The notes under the pieces: generated by a model
The model's database searches: none
What the model saw: only the letters and a program-made list of their open reading frames with translations
Told to the model about the DNA's origin: nothing
In this document: positions 37,995 through 47,520 of the stretch, piece by piece
How the letters are laid out: each line of letters starts with the position of its first letter
Position numbering within the stretch: the stretch's first letter is position 1
Made by a program: the position numbers and the translations under genes
From: Variovorax sp.
GTDB taxonomy: Bacteria; Pseudomonadota; Gammaproteobacteria; Burkholderiales; Burkholderiaceae_C
Assembly: GCA_017744935.1 (NCBI GenBank)
Contig: JAGIAI010000028.1
Coordinates: forward strand, 28,565-92,564
DNA: 64,000 bases
Direction: 5' to 3'

Positions 37995-38070
37995 TGGTGG
38001 GTGCTGAGGGGTTCGAACCCCCGACCTACGCCTTGTAAGGGCGCCGCTCTACCAGCTGAGCTAAGCACCC
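37995..38070 (-). tRNA. tRNA-Val (anticodon TAC)
   Basis: Acceptor GGGTGCT/AGCACCC with encoded CCA (37997-37995), D arm AGCTCAGCTGGTAGAGC, anticodon loop CTTACAA, T arm GGGGGTTCGAACCCC. 76 bases. Only 17 bases downstream of hupB, so cotranscription is possible. Confidence 0.97.
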
Positions 38071-38087
38071 CACCGTAAACATCGATC

Positions 38088-38360
38088 TCAGTTCAATGCG
38101 TCCTTGAGCGCTTTGCCGGGACGGAACTTCGGAATCTTGGCGGCCTTGATTTTAATCGCGTCGCCGGTGCGCGGATTGCGACCTGTGCGCGCAGCGCGCT
38201 TGCCCACAGCGAAAGTACCGAAACCGACGAGCGACACCGAGCCGCCTTTCTTGAGCGTGGTCCGAATGGCGCCGATGGTGGACTCGAGTGCGCGCGTAGC
38301 GGCTGCTTTGGAAATGTCGGCGTTTTTTGCGATGTGCTCAATCAGTTCGGTCTTGTTCAC
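38088..38360 (-). CDS. hupB: nucleoid protein HU
   Basis: 90 residues. DNA-bending histone-like protein. Begins [28 protein letters not shown]-binding arm [15 protein letters not shown]. The start is GTG at 38360, with AAGGGG upstream. Order hupB - tRNA-Val - ppiD matches the conserved hupB-ppiD neighbourhood. Confidence 0.97.
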   Translation of the reverse strand: MNKTELIEHIAKNADISKAAATRALESTIGAIRTTLKKGGSVSLVGFGTFAVGKRAARTGRNPRTGDAIKIKAAKIPKFRPGKALKDALN

Positions 38361-38463
38361 AAGGGCCCCTTGTAGAAAAAATGTTGATCAGGGTCAGAAG
38401 CGATCACGTACTCGCGACGAATGCCGCGAGGTGCGAATAGGAATTGGGTGACAGTTCTGACGC

Positions 38464-38536
38464 GCCGGCAGCGCACTGCCGACAGGGATTACAACCACTG
38501 GTCTACGGGGTGTCAATACGACACTCACCCCATAGA
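38464..38536. promoter_or_regulatory. inverted repeats upstream of hupB
   Basis: Large dyad GGTCTACGGGGTG (38498-38510) / CACCCCATAGACC (38524-38536): 13-base arms, one mismatch. A smaller hairpin CGGCAG-CGCA-CTGCCG lies at 38464-38479. Neither has a T-run. They occupy the 220-base gap between the end of the tartrate dehydrogenase gene and hupB. Confidence 0.45.
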
Positions 38537-38580
38537 CCACAACGAGGAGCGCGATTCTAGTGGCCTTTTGCGACGCCCTT

Positions 38581-39666
38581 TCAGAGGGCCTCTGCAATGG
38601 CCTTTCCGAGATCGGTCGTGCGACCGCTTCCGCCGATGTCGGGGGTCCTCGGTGCACCGCTTCCCGGGTCAAGAACCTTTTCGATGGCGGCCAGGATCGC
38701 ATCGTGCGCAGCCTTGTGACCAAGGAACTCCAGCATCATCGCGCCGCACCAGATCTGGCCGATCGGGTTGGCAATGCCCTTGCCGGCGATGTCCGGCGCC
38801 GAGCCGTGAACAGGCTCGAACAGCGAAGGCGTCGTGCGCTCCGGATTGAGGTTCGCGCTTGGCGCGATGCCGATCGTGCCGGTACACGCGGGACCCAGAT
38901 CAGAAAGGATGTCGCCGAAGAGATTGCTCGCCACCACCACGTCGAAGAAGTCCGGCCGCTGCACGAAGTGCGCGGTCAGGATGTCGATGTGGAACTTGTC
39001 CAGCTTCACGCCCGGATAGTTCTTTGACATCGCCGCGACCCGCTCGTCCCAGTAAGGCATCGTGATCGAGATGCCATTCGACTTGGTCGCGCTAGTTAGA
39101 TGCTTCTTCGGGCGCGACTGCGCGAGCTCGAACGCAAACTTCAGCACCCGATCGACGCCGAGGCGCGACATCACCGTTTCCTGCACCACGATCTCGCGCG
39201 CCGTGCCTTCATACATGCGGCCGCCGATGCTCGAGTACTCGCCCTCGGTGTTTTCACGAACGATGTACATGTCGATCTCGCCCGGCTGCCTAGGCGTGCC
39301 GTCGCGGCGCACCACGGGCGCCACGATGCCGGGCATCAGGCGCGCCGGCCGCAGGTTGATGTATTGGTCAAACTCGCGCCGGAAGAGCAGCAATGAGCCC
39401 CAGAGAGACACATGGTCCGCGATCTTCTCGGGCCAGCCGACCGCGCCGAAGAAGATGGCGTCATGGCCGCCGATCTGCTCCTTCCAGTTGTCCGGCAACA
39501 TCTTCCCGTGCTTCTCGCAGTAGTCCCAACTCGAGAAATCGAAGTGATCGAACTTCAGGTCGATACCAAACTTGCGCGCTGCCGCGTCGAGCACACGCAG
39601 CCCCTCCGGCACGGTTTCCTTGCCGATGCCGTCGCCGGCAATGACTGCGATTCGTTGGGTACTCAT
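38581..39666 (-). CDS. ttuC: tartrate dehydrogenase / D-malate decarboxylase family
   Basis: 361 residues. Isocitrate/isopropylmalate dehydrogenase fold acting on tartrate or D-malate with NAD. Begins RIAVIAGDGIGKETVPEG; also YIVRENTEGEYSSIGG and HGSAPDIAGKGIANP. Lies 3 bases after a haloacetate-dehalogenase-like hydrolase gene, and a LysR regulator is divergent from that pair. The choice between tartrate and malate cannot be made from sequence. Confidence 0.9.
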   Translation of the reverse strand: MSTQRIAVIAGDGIGKETVPEGLRVLDAAARKFGIDLKFDHFDFSSWDYCEKHGKMLPDNWKEQIGGHDAIFFGAVGWPEKIADHVSLWGSLLLFRREFDQYINLRPARLMPGIVAPVVRRDGTPRQPGEIDMYIVRENTEGEYSSIGGRMYEGTAREIVVQETVMSRLGVDRVLKFAFELAQSRPKKHLTSATKSNGISITMPYWDERVAAMSKNYPGVKLDKFHIDILTAHFVQRPDFFDVVVASNLFGDILSDLGPACTGTIGIAPSANLNPERTTPSLFEPVHGSAPDIAGKGIANPIGQIWCGAMMLEFLGHKAAHDAILAAIEKVLDPGSGAPRTPDIGGSGRTTDLGKAIAEAL

Positions 39667-39669
39667 GAC

Positions 39670-40560
39670 TCAATCCTTGTGGGTTGCGTTGAAAAACGAA
39701 AGGGCCTCGGCGACCAGTTCGGCGGGAGCCTCTTCGGGAATGTAGTGGCCGCAGGGCAGCATACCGCCGGTGACGTCCCGCGCCAGGGCGCGCCAGTGCG
39801 CGAGCACGTCGAAGCATCGGCCCACCACACCATGCTCGCCCCACAGCACCCGCACCGGCATATCCAGCTTGCGGCCGGCCGCGATGTCGGCGCGATCATG
39901 TTCAAGGTCGATCGTGGCCGAGGCACGATAGTCCTCGCAGATCGCGCGCGCCGTGCCGTCGATGGCCGCGCAGCGCTCGTACTCGGCGAGCGCTTCGGGC
40001 GCGAAGGGCGCGAGGCCCGCGTGCCGCCCGCCCATCACGCTTCGTACGTAGCGCGCCGGGTCTGACGCGATGAGTGCCTCCGGCAGCGGCGGCGGCTGGA
40101 TCAGGAAGAACCAATGCCAGTAGGCGCGCGCGAAGGCTTCCGTGGTGTTCTGGTACATCGCGAGCGTCGGCGCGATGTCGAGCAACATCAAGCGCTCGAC
40201 CGCCTGCGGATGATCTGCTGCGAGCCGATGCGCCACACGCGCGCCGCGGTCATGCGCGAGCACGCCGAAACGCTCGAAGCCATGCGCCTGCATGAGTGAC
40301 AACGCATCGAGCGCCATCTCCCGCTTGCTGTATCGAACATGCGCCTGGTCGGCCTCGGGTCGACCGGAGTCACCGTAGCCGCGAAGATCCATCGTGACCA
40401 CGGTGAACCGCTGCGCCAGCATCGGCGCGACGCGATGCCAGATGGTGTGCGACTGCGGATGCCCATGGAGCAGCAACAGCGGCGCACCGCTGCCCCCCAC
40501 TTTCCCGTGCAGACGCACACCGTTGCACGCGAGGTCGAAGGAGGTGAACGAAGCGAACAT
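39670..40560 (-). CDS. alpha/beta hydrolase, haloacetate dehalogenase type
   Basis: 296 residues. Alpha/beta-hydrolase fold with LLLHGHPQSH, MDLRGYGDSG, nucleophile Asp in AHDRGARVAHRLA (about D104), LLDIAPT and catalytic His in GHYIPEEAPAELV near the C-terminus. The Asp nucleophile in HDRG points to a fluoroacetate/haloacetate dehalogenase-like enzyme rather than an esterase. The start at 40560 gives the normal family length. First gene of a pair with ttuC. Confidence 0.85.
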   Translation of the reverse strand: MFASFTSFDLACNGVRLHGKVGGSGAPLLLLHGHPQSHTIWHRVAPMLAQRFTVVTMDLRGYGDSGRPEADQAHVRYSKREMALDALSLMQAHGFERFGVLAHDRGARVAHRLAADHPQAVERLMLLDIAPTLAMYQNTTEAFARAYWHWFFLIQPPPLPEALIASDPARYVRSVMGGRHAGLAPFAPEALAEYERCAAIDGTARAICEDYRASATIDLEHDRADIAAGRKLDMPVRVLWGEHGVVGRCFDVLAHWRALARDVTGGMLPCGHYIPEEAPAELVAEALSFFNATHKD

Positions 40561-40635
40561 GGGCGCATTGTGCGTTGCGCGTTGCTCGCGCATCAAGCAA
40601 CAATCGACCAATTCATACTTTCCGACTTGGCAGCA

Positions 40636-41580
40636 ATGGAACGCACCGATCTCGAGCTCGTCGTGGCCATTCGCGACCGCGGCAGCCTGGCGGCAGCAGC
40701 GCTCGCGCTCGACGTGGTTCCCTCGGTCGTGACCAAGCGGCTGGGCGCGCTCGAAGCCCGGCTGGGGCAGCGCCTGTTCGAGCGGACGACACGCAGGCTG
40801 AGCGCCACTGCTGAGGGCGAAGCGGTATGCCTGCATGCCCGCGCACTCCTCGATGGTTTCGCCGCGCTCGAAAACGAGCTCGGCGAGCGTCAGACCCAAT
40901 TGAGCGGCACGATCCGCCTGGTCGCCACCTTCGGTTTCGGCCGACTCTGGCTCGGGCCGGCGTTGGCCTCGTTCAACGAGCGCCATCCGGGCCTGCACAT
41001 TCAGCTCACGCTTGCGGAGAAGCTTCCCGACCTCGGCGCCGAGGGTTACGACGGAGCCGTGTGGCTGTGGGCACCCCAGGCCCGCCATGCGGGGGATTGG
41101 GTAACAAGGCGGATCGCGCGCAACCAGCGCGTGCTCGCGGCTTCCCCTGCTTATCTGGCGCGACGAGGCCTCCCCGCCGACGTGGCCGCGCTCGCTTCGC
41201 ACGACTGCCTTGTAGCGCGAGAAAACAGCAGCGGCGATGAACGCGAATTCGCGCTCTGGACGCTGCGCCACCTCAAGGACGGCACCAGTGCCCGCGTGCG
41301 CGTTCGGGGCCCGCTTTCGAGCAATTCGGGCGAACTGGTGCGCGATTGGTGTCTCGCGGACCGTGGTGTGATGCTGCGCAGCCTCTGGGACATCGCACCC
41401 AGCCTCGCGTCGGGACACCTCGTCCGCGTGCTGCCGCAGTTCGCGATGCCGGACGCCGATATCCAGTGGATTGCACCCTGGCGGCCGAAGACACCGAAGC
41501 GCGTTCGGCTGCTGATTGATTTCCTCGTCGAGCGCTTCCGCAACGAGCCGTGGAAGGCCGCAGGCCGCCGCTCGTCCTGA
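40636..41580 (+). CDS. LysR-family transcriptional regulator
   Basis: 314 residues. N-terminal winged HTH (MERTDLELVVAIRDRGSLAAAA...VVTKRLGALEARLGQRLFERTTRR, 1-60) and a C-terminal periplasmic-binding-like effector domain. Divergent from the hydrolase-ttuC pair, so it is the likely regulator. The shared 75-base gap contains TTGCT-N9-AGCAA (40582-40600), a LysR-like dyad. The effector may be tartrate, malate or a related acid (inference). Confidence 0.92.
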   Translation: MERTDLELVVAIRDRGSLAAAALALDVVPSVVTKRLGALEARLGQRLFERTTRRLSATAEGEAVCLHARALLDGFAALENELGERQTQLSGTIRLVATFGFGRLWLGPALASFNERHPGLHIQLTLAEKLPDLGAEGYDGAVWLWAPQARHAGDWVTRRIARNQRVLAASPAYLARRGLPADVAALASHDCLVARENSSGDEREFALWTLRHLKDGTSARVRVRGPLSSNSGELVRDWCLADRGVMLRSLWDIAPSLASGHLVRVLPQFAMPDADIQWIAPWRPKTPKRVRLLIDFLVERFRNEPWKAAGRRSS

Positions 41581-41584
41581 AGCT

Positions 41585-42466
41585 TCAGCGCTGGCCGCGG
41601 ACCGCGAGGCTCACGCCCACTGCCGTCATCGCGATGCCGACCAGCGTCATCGCGGTGATCGGTTCGGCGAACAGGATCCAGGCCATCACGGCAGTGCACG
41701 GCGGCACCAGATACAGCAGGCTCGTGACGGCGGTGGCAGTGCCACGCTGGATCAGCATGTAGAGCAGCGAACTGCCGCCGAGCGACAAGGCCAGCACCGA
41801 CCACGCCATCGCGCCGCCCGACGAGAGGTTCCATTGGATGCTCTCGGATTCCATCGCCGCAAAGGGCAAGGTCACGATGAACGCCGCGCCGAGCTGGATC
41901 GCGTTGGCGCTTCGCACGTCGCAGGGTGCGACGAATCGCTTCTGGTAGAGCGTTCCCGCCGTGATCGAGAGCAGCGCCGTGATCGCGAGCGACATCGTGA
42001 GTACGCTGACTTCCCCGCCCTGCTCCAGCTTGCGCCACACCACGAGCACCAGGCCCGCAAAGCCGAGCAGCAGGCCGAGCCATTGCCGACCTGTGACCAC
42101 GCCGCCGCGCAATGAAAGCCAGACCGCGGTCAGGACCGGCTGGATACCCACGAGCAGCGCGACCAGGCCTGACCCCATGCCGGCCCTGACGGCTGCCCAC
42201 ACGCCGCCCAGATAGCCCGCCTGCATCAGCACGCCGGTGACCGCGAGGTGCCCCCACTGAACGCGGTTGCGAGGCCAGGCGACGCGCGCGAGCACGACCC
42301 ATACGAAGAAGCAGATCACCGAAAGCGCATAGCGCACGACGAGGAACTTGAGCGGCGGCGCGTAGGGCATGCCGTAGCGCGCCACGATGAAGCCGGTGCT
42401 CCAGATCAGCACGAAGACCCCCGGCATGGCCCGCAGCCAGCCCGCCGGGCGGGCCGTGTCGATCAT
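41585..42466 (-). CDS. EamA/DMT-superfamily transporter
   Basis: 293 residues with ten hydrophobic segments in two EamA repeats (MPGVFVLIWSTGFIVARYGMP starts the first; VLALSLGGSSLLYM the second). Drug/metabolite exporter; substrate unknown. Its ATG overlaps the pgsA stop as ATGA, so it is translated from the pgsA message. It converges with the LysR gene with a 4-base gap. Confidence 0.9.
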   Translation of the reverse strand: MIDTARPAGWLRAMPGVFVLIWSTGFIVARYGMPYAPPLKFLVVRYALSVICFFVWVVLARVAWPRNRVQWGHLAVTGVLMQAGYLGGVWAAVRAGMGSGLVALLVGIQPVLTAVWLSLRGGVVTGRQWLGLLLGFAGLVLVVWRKLEQGGEVSVLTMSLAITALLSITAGTLYQKRFVAPCDVRSANAIQLGAAFIVTLPFAAMESESIQWNLSSGGAMAWSVLALSLGGSSLLYMLIQRGTATAVTSLLYLVPPCTAVMAWILFAEPITAMTLVGIAMTAVGVSLAVRGQR

Positions 42467-43029
42467 TTGGCGCGCGCCCGGATCTCGGGAATGGCCTTTT
42501 GCAGGTAATAGACCATCGACCACACGGTGAGCACGGCGGAGATCCAGATCAGCCACTGTCCCCACGCGCCGGTATCGATCGTTCCGAAGAGCATGCCGTT
42601 GAAGAGCAGGAACGGAATCGCGACCATCTGCACCGTGGTCTTGATCTTGCCGACCATGTGGACCGCGACACTCTTGCCGGCACCGATCTGCGCCATCCAC
42701 TCGCGCAGGGCCGAGATGGCGATCTCGCGGCCGATGATGATCAGCGCCACGAAGACATCGGTGCGATTGAGATGCACGAGCACGAGCAGCGACGCGCAGA
42801 CGAGGAACTTGTCGGCCACCGGGTCGAGAAACGCACCAAAGGCGGAAGTCTGGTTGAGCTTGCGCGCGAGGAATCCGTCGAGCCAATCGGTCAATGCAAA
42901 CACGATGAACATCACCGTGGCGATGAGATTGCGCATCGGCTCCGACAGCGGCAGGTAGAACACACCCACGATCAGCGGAATCGCGACGATGCGCGCCCAG
43001 GTCATGATCGTTGGCAGGGTCCAGAACAT
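42463..43029 (-). CDS. pgsA: CDP-diacylglycerol-glycerol-3-phosphate 3-phosphatidyltransferase
   Basis: 188 residues. First committed step of phosphatidylglycerol synthesis, inner membrane. CDP-alcohol phosphotransferase motif D-G-x2-A-R-x8-G-x3-D-x3-D spans DGFLARKLNQTSAFGAFLDP and the following VADK. Four to five membrane segments. Start at 43029 chosen; the in-frame upstream extension comes from repeat R3. Confidence 0.95.
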   Translation of the reverse strand: MFWTLPTIMTWARIVAIPLIVGVFYLPLSEPMRNLIATVMFIVFALTDWLDGFLARKLNQTSAFGAFLDPVADKFLVCASLLVLVHLNRTDVFVALIIIGREIAISALREWMAQIGAGKSVAVHMVGKIKTTVQMVAIPFLLFNGMLFGTIDTGAWGQWLIWISAVLTVWSMVYYLQKAIPEIRARAK

Positions 43030-43059
43030 TGCGAGGAGTATATGCACGTATATGCACAC

Positions 43060-43145
43060 CCCCAGCCTCGCCCACTTCGTGTGGCTCTGCACCCCCTTGG
43101 AGGGGGCAACGCCGGCGGACCGGCGGAGCCGGTTCCGCGGCGTTT
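43060..43145 (+). repeat. two-hairpin dispersed repeat, copy R3
   Basis: Head CTCGCCCACTTCGTGTGGCTC, hairpin 1 CCCCC-TTGGA-GGGGG (43092-43106), hairpin 2 (43108-43144) with AACGCC/GGCGTT, one-base bulge, GCGG/CCGC, core CCGGC-GGA-GCCGG. Lies between uvrC and pgsA, both on the minus strand. Confidence 0.88.
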
Positions 43146-43185
43146 CACCAACGGGCCTGGCTGCGCCGGCCCTAGCGTCGCGTGC

Positions 43186-45141
43186 TTAGTGCAGGGCTTT
43201 GTAGATTTCTTCGGCCAGGTCTTGGGCTATGCCTTCTACTGATGCGATGTCTTCGACGCTGGCGGCTGCTACGCCGCGGATGCCGCCGAAACGTTGCAGG
43301 AGGCGCGCGCGGCGCTTGGGGCCTATTCCGGGGATGTCTTCGAGCTGACTGCCGCCGACGCGGACCTTCGCGCGCTTGGCGCGCATGCCGGTGATCGCGA
43401 AGCGGTGTGCTTCGTCGCGGATTTGGGCGACGAGCATCAGTGCCGCCGAATCGCGGCCGAGGTAGACCTTTTCGCGGCCGTCGGCAAACACGAGTTCTTC
43501 GAGGCCGACCTTGCGGCCCTCGCCTTTTTCGACGCCGACGATCAAGGAGAGCGGCAAGCCGAGTTCGCTGAACACTTCGCGCGCCATCGAGACCTGCCCC
43601 TTGCCGCCGTCGACGAGCACGAGGTCCGGCATGCGTGCCGAACGCGTGCCCGCGGGCGCATCCGAACCCGCGCCGGCGGCATCGCCGGCGGGTGGCGCAT
43701 CGGTCTCGGCGGCCATCGCCTCGGCCAGCTTGCCATAGCGGCGATGCAGCACCTGGCGCATCGCGGCATAGTCGTCGCCGGGGGTGATGCCATCGATGTT
43801 GTATCGGCGGTACTCGCGGTTCTGCATCGCATGGTGCTCGAAGACGACACACGACGCCTGCGTCGCCTCGCCGGCGGTATGCGAGATGTCGAAGCACTCG
43901 ACGCGGAAGTTCTCGAGGTCGTCCGGCGCGAGTTCGAGCGCGTCGACCAGCGCGCGGGTGCGCGCCTGCTGTGACCCTTCTTCTGCAAGCAACCGTGCGA
44001 GTTGCAGGCTGGCGTTCTTGCTCGCCATTTCCAGCCAGTGCCGCCGCTGTTCACGCGGCTGGAACACCGCCGTGATGCGAGTCCCCGCCTGCTGGGAGAT
44101 GGCCTCGATCAGCTCGCGGCTCACCAGTTCGCTCAGCACCAGCGTCGCCGGCACGGGCACGTCGATGTAGTGCTGCGCAATGAAGGCCTCCAGCACCTGC
44201 ACCTCGACGGGCGCGGGCGGTGGAGCATCGTCATCTTCCATGCCCTCGCCATGCTGGATCAGGGCGGCATCCTCGACGTGCACCGGGAAGTAGGCCCGAT
44301 CGCCGAGATGCCGCCCGCCCCGCACCATCGCAAGGTTGACGCAAGCCTTTCCGCCCTGGACCTTGACCGCAAGGATGTCCACGTCCTTGTCCGAAGCGAT
44401 CTCGACCGACTGCTGGTGCAGCACGCGCGACAGCGCCGACATCTGGTTGCGCAACTCGGCCGCCTGCTCGAATTCGAGCTTTTCGGCGTGCGCCATCATT
44501 CGCGCCTCGAGCTGAGTCAGCACCGCCTGGGTGTCACCCAGAAGAAAAGCCTCGGCATTGGCCACGTCCTGCGCGTAGTCCGGCGGTGCGATGTAGCCAA
44601 CGCACGGGCCGCTGCAGCGCTTGATCTGATAAAGCAGGCAGGGCCGGGTGCGATTGCTGTAGACCGTGTCCTCGCAGGTCCTCAGCCTGAACACCTTCTG
44701 CAGGAGCTGGATCGACTCCTTCACGGCCCAGGCGCTCGGGTACGGCCCGAAGTAACGGTGCTTGCGATCAACCGAGCCGCGGTAGTACGCCAGCCGCGGG
44801 AACTCGTGCGACGCTATCTTCAAATACGGGTAGCTCTTGTCGTCGCGAAACAGGATGTTGTAGCGCGGCTTGAGCGTTTTGATCAGGTTGTTCTCAAGCA
44901 GCAGCGCTTCGGCCTCGGAGCGCACCACCGTGGTCTCCATCCGCGCGATCTTCGAGATCATGTGGCCGATGCGCGTGCCGGCGTGGTTCTTCTGGAAGTA
45001 GTTCGCGACGCGCTTCTTCAGGTTGCGTGCCTTGCCCACATAGAGCACCGCCCCTGCCGAATCGAAATAGCGGTAGACGCCCGGCAGTTGCGGCAGTGCC
45101 GCGACCTCATTGAGCAGTTGTTCGGAATGCGTTTCTGACAT
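43186..45141 (-). CDS. uvrC: excinuclease ABC subunit C
   Basis: 651 residues. Makes both incisions in nucleotide excision repair. N-terminal GIY-YIG nuclease (about 18-95, [19 protein letters not shown]), cysteine-rich region, UVR motif (about 200-235), RNase-H-like nuclease domain, and C-terminal helix-hairpin-helix pair ([17 protein letters not shown]). Upstream OsmC-like gene ends 4 bases before. Confidence 0.98.
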   Translation of the reverse strand: MSETHSEQLLNEVAALPQLPGVYRYFDSAGAVLYVGKARNLKKRVANYFQKNHAGTRIGHMISKIARMETTVVRSEAEALLLENNLIKTLKPRYNILFRDDKSYPYLKIASHEFPRLAYYRGSVDRKHRYFGPYPSAWAVKESIQLLQKVFRLRTCEDTVYSNRTRPCLLYQIKRCSGPCVGYIAPPDYAQDVANAEAFLLGDTQAVLTQLEARMMAHAEKLEFEQAAELRNQMSALSRVLHQQSVEIASDKDVDILAVKVQGGKACVNLAMVRGGRHLGDRAYFPVHVEDAALIQHGEGMEDDDAPPPAPVEVQVLEAFIAQHYIDVPVPATLVLSELVSRELIEAISQQAGTRITAVFQPREQRRHWLEMASKNASLQLARLLAEEGSQQARTRALVDALELAPDDLENFRVECFDISHTAGEATQASCVVFEHHAMQNREYRRYNIDGITPGDDYAAMRQVLHRRYGKLAEAMAAETDAPPAGDAAGAGSDAPAGTRSARMPDLVLVDGGKGQVSMAREVFSELGLPLSLIVGVEKGEGRKVGLEELVFADGREKVYLGRDSAALMLVAQIRDEAHRFAITGMRAKRAKVRVGGSQLEDIPGIGPKRRARLLQRFGGIRGVAAASVEDIASVEGIAQDLAEEIYKALH

Positions 45142-45145
45142 TGGT

Positions 45146-45628
45146 TTACTGCGGAGCCGCCTCCACGGGCACCGGCTCGCACCGGACTTCGGTCTTCACG
45201 GAATTGGCGATGAAGCATTCGTCATGCGCCGCATGGTGCATTTCCTCGATCTGCGCGGCCGAAGGGACGCGCTCGCCCGAGAACTGCACTTCCGGCCGCA
45301 GCGTGACGACGGTCATCGCGATCTTGCCCGCCGCATTGGCACCCATCCGACCGACGGCGCGGTCGAGGTAGCGCTCGACGCAGAACCCTCTTGAAGCCGC
45401 AATCGACAGGAACCACAGCATGTGGCAGCTCGACAGCGAGGCAACGAACGCTTCCTCGGGATCCACGCCAGCGGGATCGGACAGCGGCACCGGCACTACG
45501 TGCGGCGACGACGAGCCCACCAGTTCGGCACCGCCATCGAAGCGGATCGCATGGCGGCGGCTGTATCGGTTGCCGACGAAGTCCTTGCCGTCGCGCTGCC
45601 AGGTGATTTCGGCTGTGTGCTGGGCCAT
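45146..45628 (-). CDS. OsmC-like peroxide-detoxifying family protein
   Basis: 160 residues. OsmC/Ohr fold; the redox cysteine is seen in [20 protein letters not shown], and the second in [14 protein letters not shown] near the C-terminus. Such proteins reduce organic hydroperoxides. Start [14 protein letters not shown] at 45628; translation probably couples to uvrC, 4 bases on. Confidence 0.9.
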   Translation of the reverse strand: MAQHTAEITWQRDGKDFVGNRYSRRHAIRFDGGAELVGSSSPHVVPVPLSDPAGVDPEEAFVASLSSCHMLWFLSIAASRGFCVERYLDRAVGRMGANAAGKIAMTVVTLRPEVQFSGERVPSAAQIEEMHHAAHDECFIANSVKTEVRCEPVPVEAAPQ

Positions 45629-45676
45629 GGATGCTGTCTCCGGTGATTCGATTGAGGGGCTGTAGAGTATCCCGCG

Positions 45677-46747
45677 ATGCGCTGGGACATTTTCTGCAAG
45701 GTGATCGACAACCACGGCGACGTCGGCGTCTGCTGGCGGCTCGCGGCCGGGCTCGCGGGCCAGGGCGAAAAAGTGCGTCTCTGGATCGACGAGCCATCCG
45801 CCCTGGCTTGGATGGCGCCCGCCGGATGCCACGGTGTCACGGTGGTTCATTGGACCGACCGCGATGCCGGGTGGCGCGCCGCCGGTGCACCGGCTCCCGA
45901 TGTGCTGATCGAGGCGTTCGGCTGCGATCCGGCACCGGAGGTCGTCTCGCTCTTCGCGAATCAACAGCAGGCTGAAGGGGCCCGGCATCGTTGGATCAAC
46001 CTCGAATATCTCTCCGCGGAACCGTACGTCGAGCGGTTGCATCGCCTCCCCTCGCCAGTCTTCAGGGATCCCGGCGCCGGCCTGACCAAGCACTTTTTCT
46101 ATCCTGGATTTACCAACGCGACCGGTGGCCTGCTGCGCGAAACCGACCTCATGACGCGTCGCGAGCGCTTCGACCGCGCCGAATGGCTGGCGGCGCGCGA
46201 TATTCCCTGGCAAGGCGAAAGGCTCGTGTCGTTGTTCTGCTACGAACCGCAAGCCCTCGGCAACCTGATCGGGCAACTGGAAAGCGCCGGCGAGCCGACC
46301 CGCCTGCTGGTCACCGCCGGCCGCGCCACAGCCGCGCTCCCACCCGGGCCGGACCAGCGCGGGGCCCTGTCAATTTCCTGGCTGCCCTACATGTCGCAGA
46401 CCGATTTCGACCACCTGCTCTGGGCTTGCGACCTCAATTTCGTCCGGGGCGAGGATTCGCTGGTCCGCGCCCTCTGGGCAGGCGCACCGTTCGTGTGGCA
46501 GATCTATCCGCAGGACGACGATGCGCACCACACCAAACTCGACGCCTTCCTGGATTGGTTGAACGCGCCACGCTCGCTGCGAGATTTTCATCGCCGCTGG
46601 AACGGCTTTTCTCCGAGTCTCCTGCCCATGCTCGACCGCGCGACGCTCTCGGAGTGGGGCTCAGCGGCGCATGCGGCCCGCGAATCTCTGCTGGACCAGG
46701 AGGATCTTTTGACCCGCCTGATTCGTTTCGTGACCCAAAAAAGCTAA
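45677..46747 (+). CDS. earP: EF-P arginine rhamnosyltransferase EarP
   Basis: 356 residues, GT-B fold, PF10093 family. Transfers rhamnose from dTDP-rhamnose to Arg32 of elongation factor P. N-terminal catalytic motif [18 protein letters not shown] with D11 and D15, and C-terminal nucleotide-binding [15 protein letters not shown] containing the conserved Glu. Directly upstream of efp, which indeed has Arg32. Confidence 0.95.
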   Translation: MRWDIFCKVIDNHGDVGVCWRLAAGLAGQGEKVRLWIDEPSALAWMAPAGCHGVTVVHWTDRDAGWRAAGAPAPDVLIEAFGCDPAPEVVSLFANQQQAEGARHRWINLEYLSAEPYVERLHRLPSPVFRDPGAGLTKHFFYPGFTNATGGLLRETDLMTRRERFDRAEWLAARDIPWQGERLVSLFCYEPQALGNLIGQLESAGEPTRLLVTAGRATAALPPGPDQRGALSISWLPYMSQTDFDHLLWACDLNFVRGEDSLVRALWAGAPFVWQIYPQDDDAHHTKLDAFLDWLNAPRSLRDFHRRWNGFSPSLLPMLDRATLSEWGSAAHAARESLLDQEDLLTRLIRFVTQKS

Positions 46748-46750
46748 AAT
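46745..46750 (+). promoter_or_regulatory. -10 element candidate for efp
   Basis: TAAAAT overlapping the end of earP, about 125 bases before the efp ATG. The -35 is not clear. Would give efp its own strong transcript in addition to read-through. Confidence 0.35.
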
Positions 46751-46875
46751 TACGGGCTTTGCGAAATTCCGGCCTGGGCAGCCCCGATCGCCAGATCGCC
46801 CCCGGCACCAGCCTTTTTCGCCGAACCCGCCGCGGTGCAATTGCAACGAGCGGCCTACATCCAGAGATCCTGATT

Positions 46876-47430
46876 ATGAAAATCGCTCAAGAAATTCGCG
46901 CCGGCAACGTGATCATGCACGGCAAGGACCCCATGGTCGTCCTCAAGACCGAATACAGCCGCGGCGGCCGCAATTCCGCCACCGTGCGCATGAAGCTCAA
47001 GAGCCTGATCGCCAACTTCAACACCGAAGTGGTCTTCAAGGCCGACGACAAGATGGAGCAAATCATCCTCGAGAAGAAGGAGTGCACCTACTCCTACTTC
47101 GCCGACCCGATGTACGTCTGCATGGACACCGAATACAACCAGTACGAAGTCGAAGCCGAGAACATGGGCGACGCCCTCAACTACCTCGAAGACGGCATGC
47201 CCGTCGAAGTGGTGTTCTACGACGGCAAGGCCATCTCGGTTGAACTGCCGACCAGCGTCGAGCGTGAAATCACCTGGACCGAGCCGGCCGTCAAGGGCGA
47301 CACCTCGGGCAAGGTCATGAAGCCCGCGAAGATCTCCACCGGGTTCGAAATCGGCGTTCCGCTGTTCGTCTCGCAAGGCGACCGCATCGAAATCGACACC
47401 CGCACCGGCGAATACCGCAAACGCGTCTGA
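46876..47430 (+). CDS. efp: translation elongation factor P
   Basis: 184 residues. Relieves ribosome stalling at polyproline. Three beta-barrel domains; the loop TEYSRGGRN places Arg at position 32, the EarP-type rhamnosylation site, rather than the lysine of the EpmA system. No epmA/epmB gene is nearby. Ends ...[11 protein letters not shown]. Confidence 0.98.
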   Translation: MKIAQEIRAGNVIMHGKDPMVVLKTEYSRGGRNSATVRMKLKSLIANFNTEVVFKADDKMEQIILEKKECTYSYFADPMYVCMDTEYNQYEVEAENMGDALNYLEDGMPVEVVFYDGKAISVELPTSVEREITWTEPAVKGDTSGKVMKPAKISTGFEIGVPLFVSQGDRIEIDTRTGEYRKRV

Positions 47431-47450
47431 GCGATTCGACCGCTCACTCT

Positions 47451-47476
47451 AAAAGGCTCCTTCGGGAGCCTTTTTT
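47451..47476 (+). terminator. Rho-independent terminator of efp
   Basis: AAAAGGCTCC-TTCG-GGAGCC followed by six T; UUCG tetraloop. Confidence 0.88.
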
Positions 47477-47520
47477 GCGTCTGTGCACCATGAACGGGCC
47501 CGGAACCTGCAAGGCGCAAA

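Noticed and set aside
35900..38070. Genomic-island insertion at tRNA-His or tRNA-Val
   Set aside because: Flanking genes (hns-like, ppiD, hupB) are core, and no integrase or repeated tRNA fragment is present.
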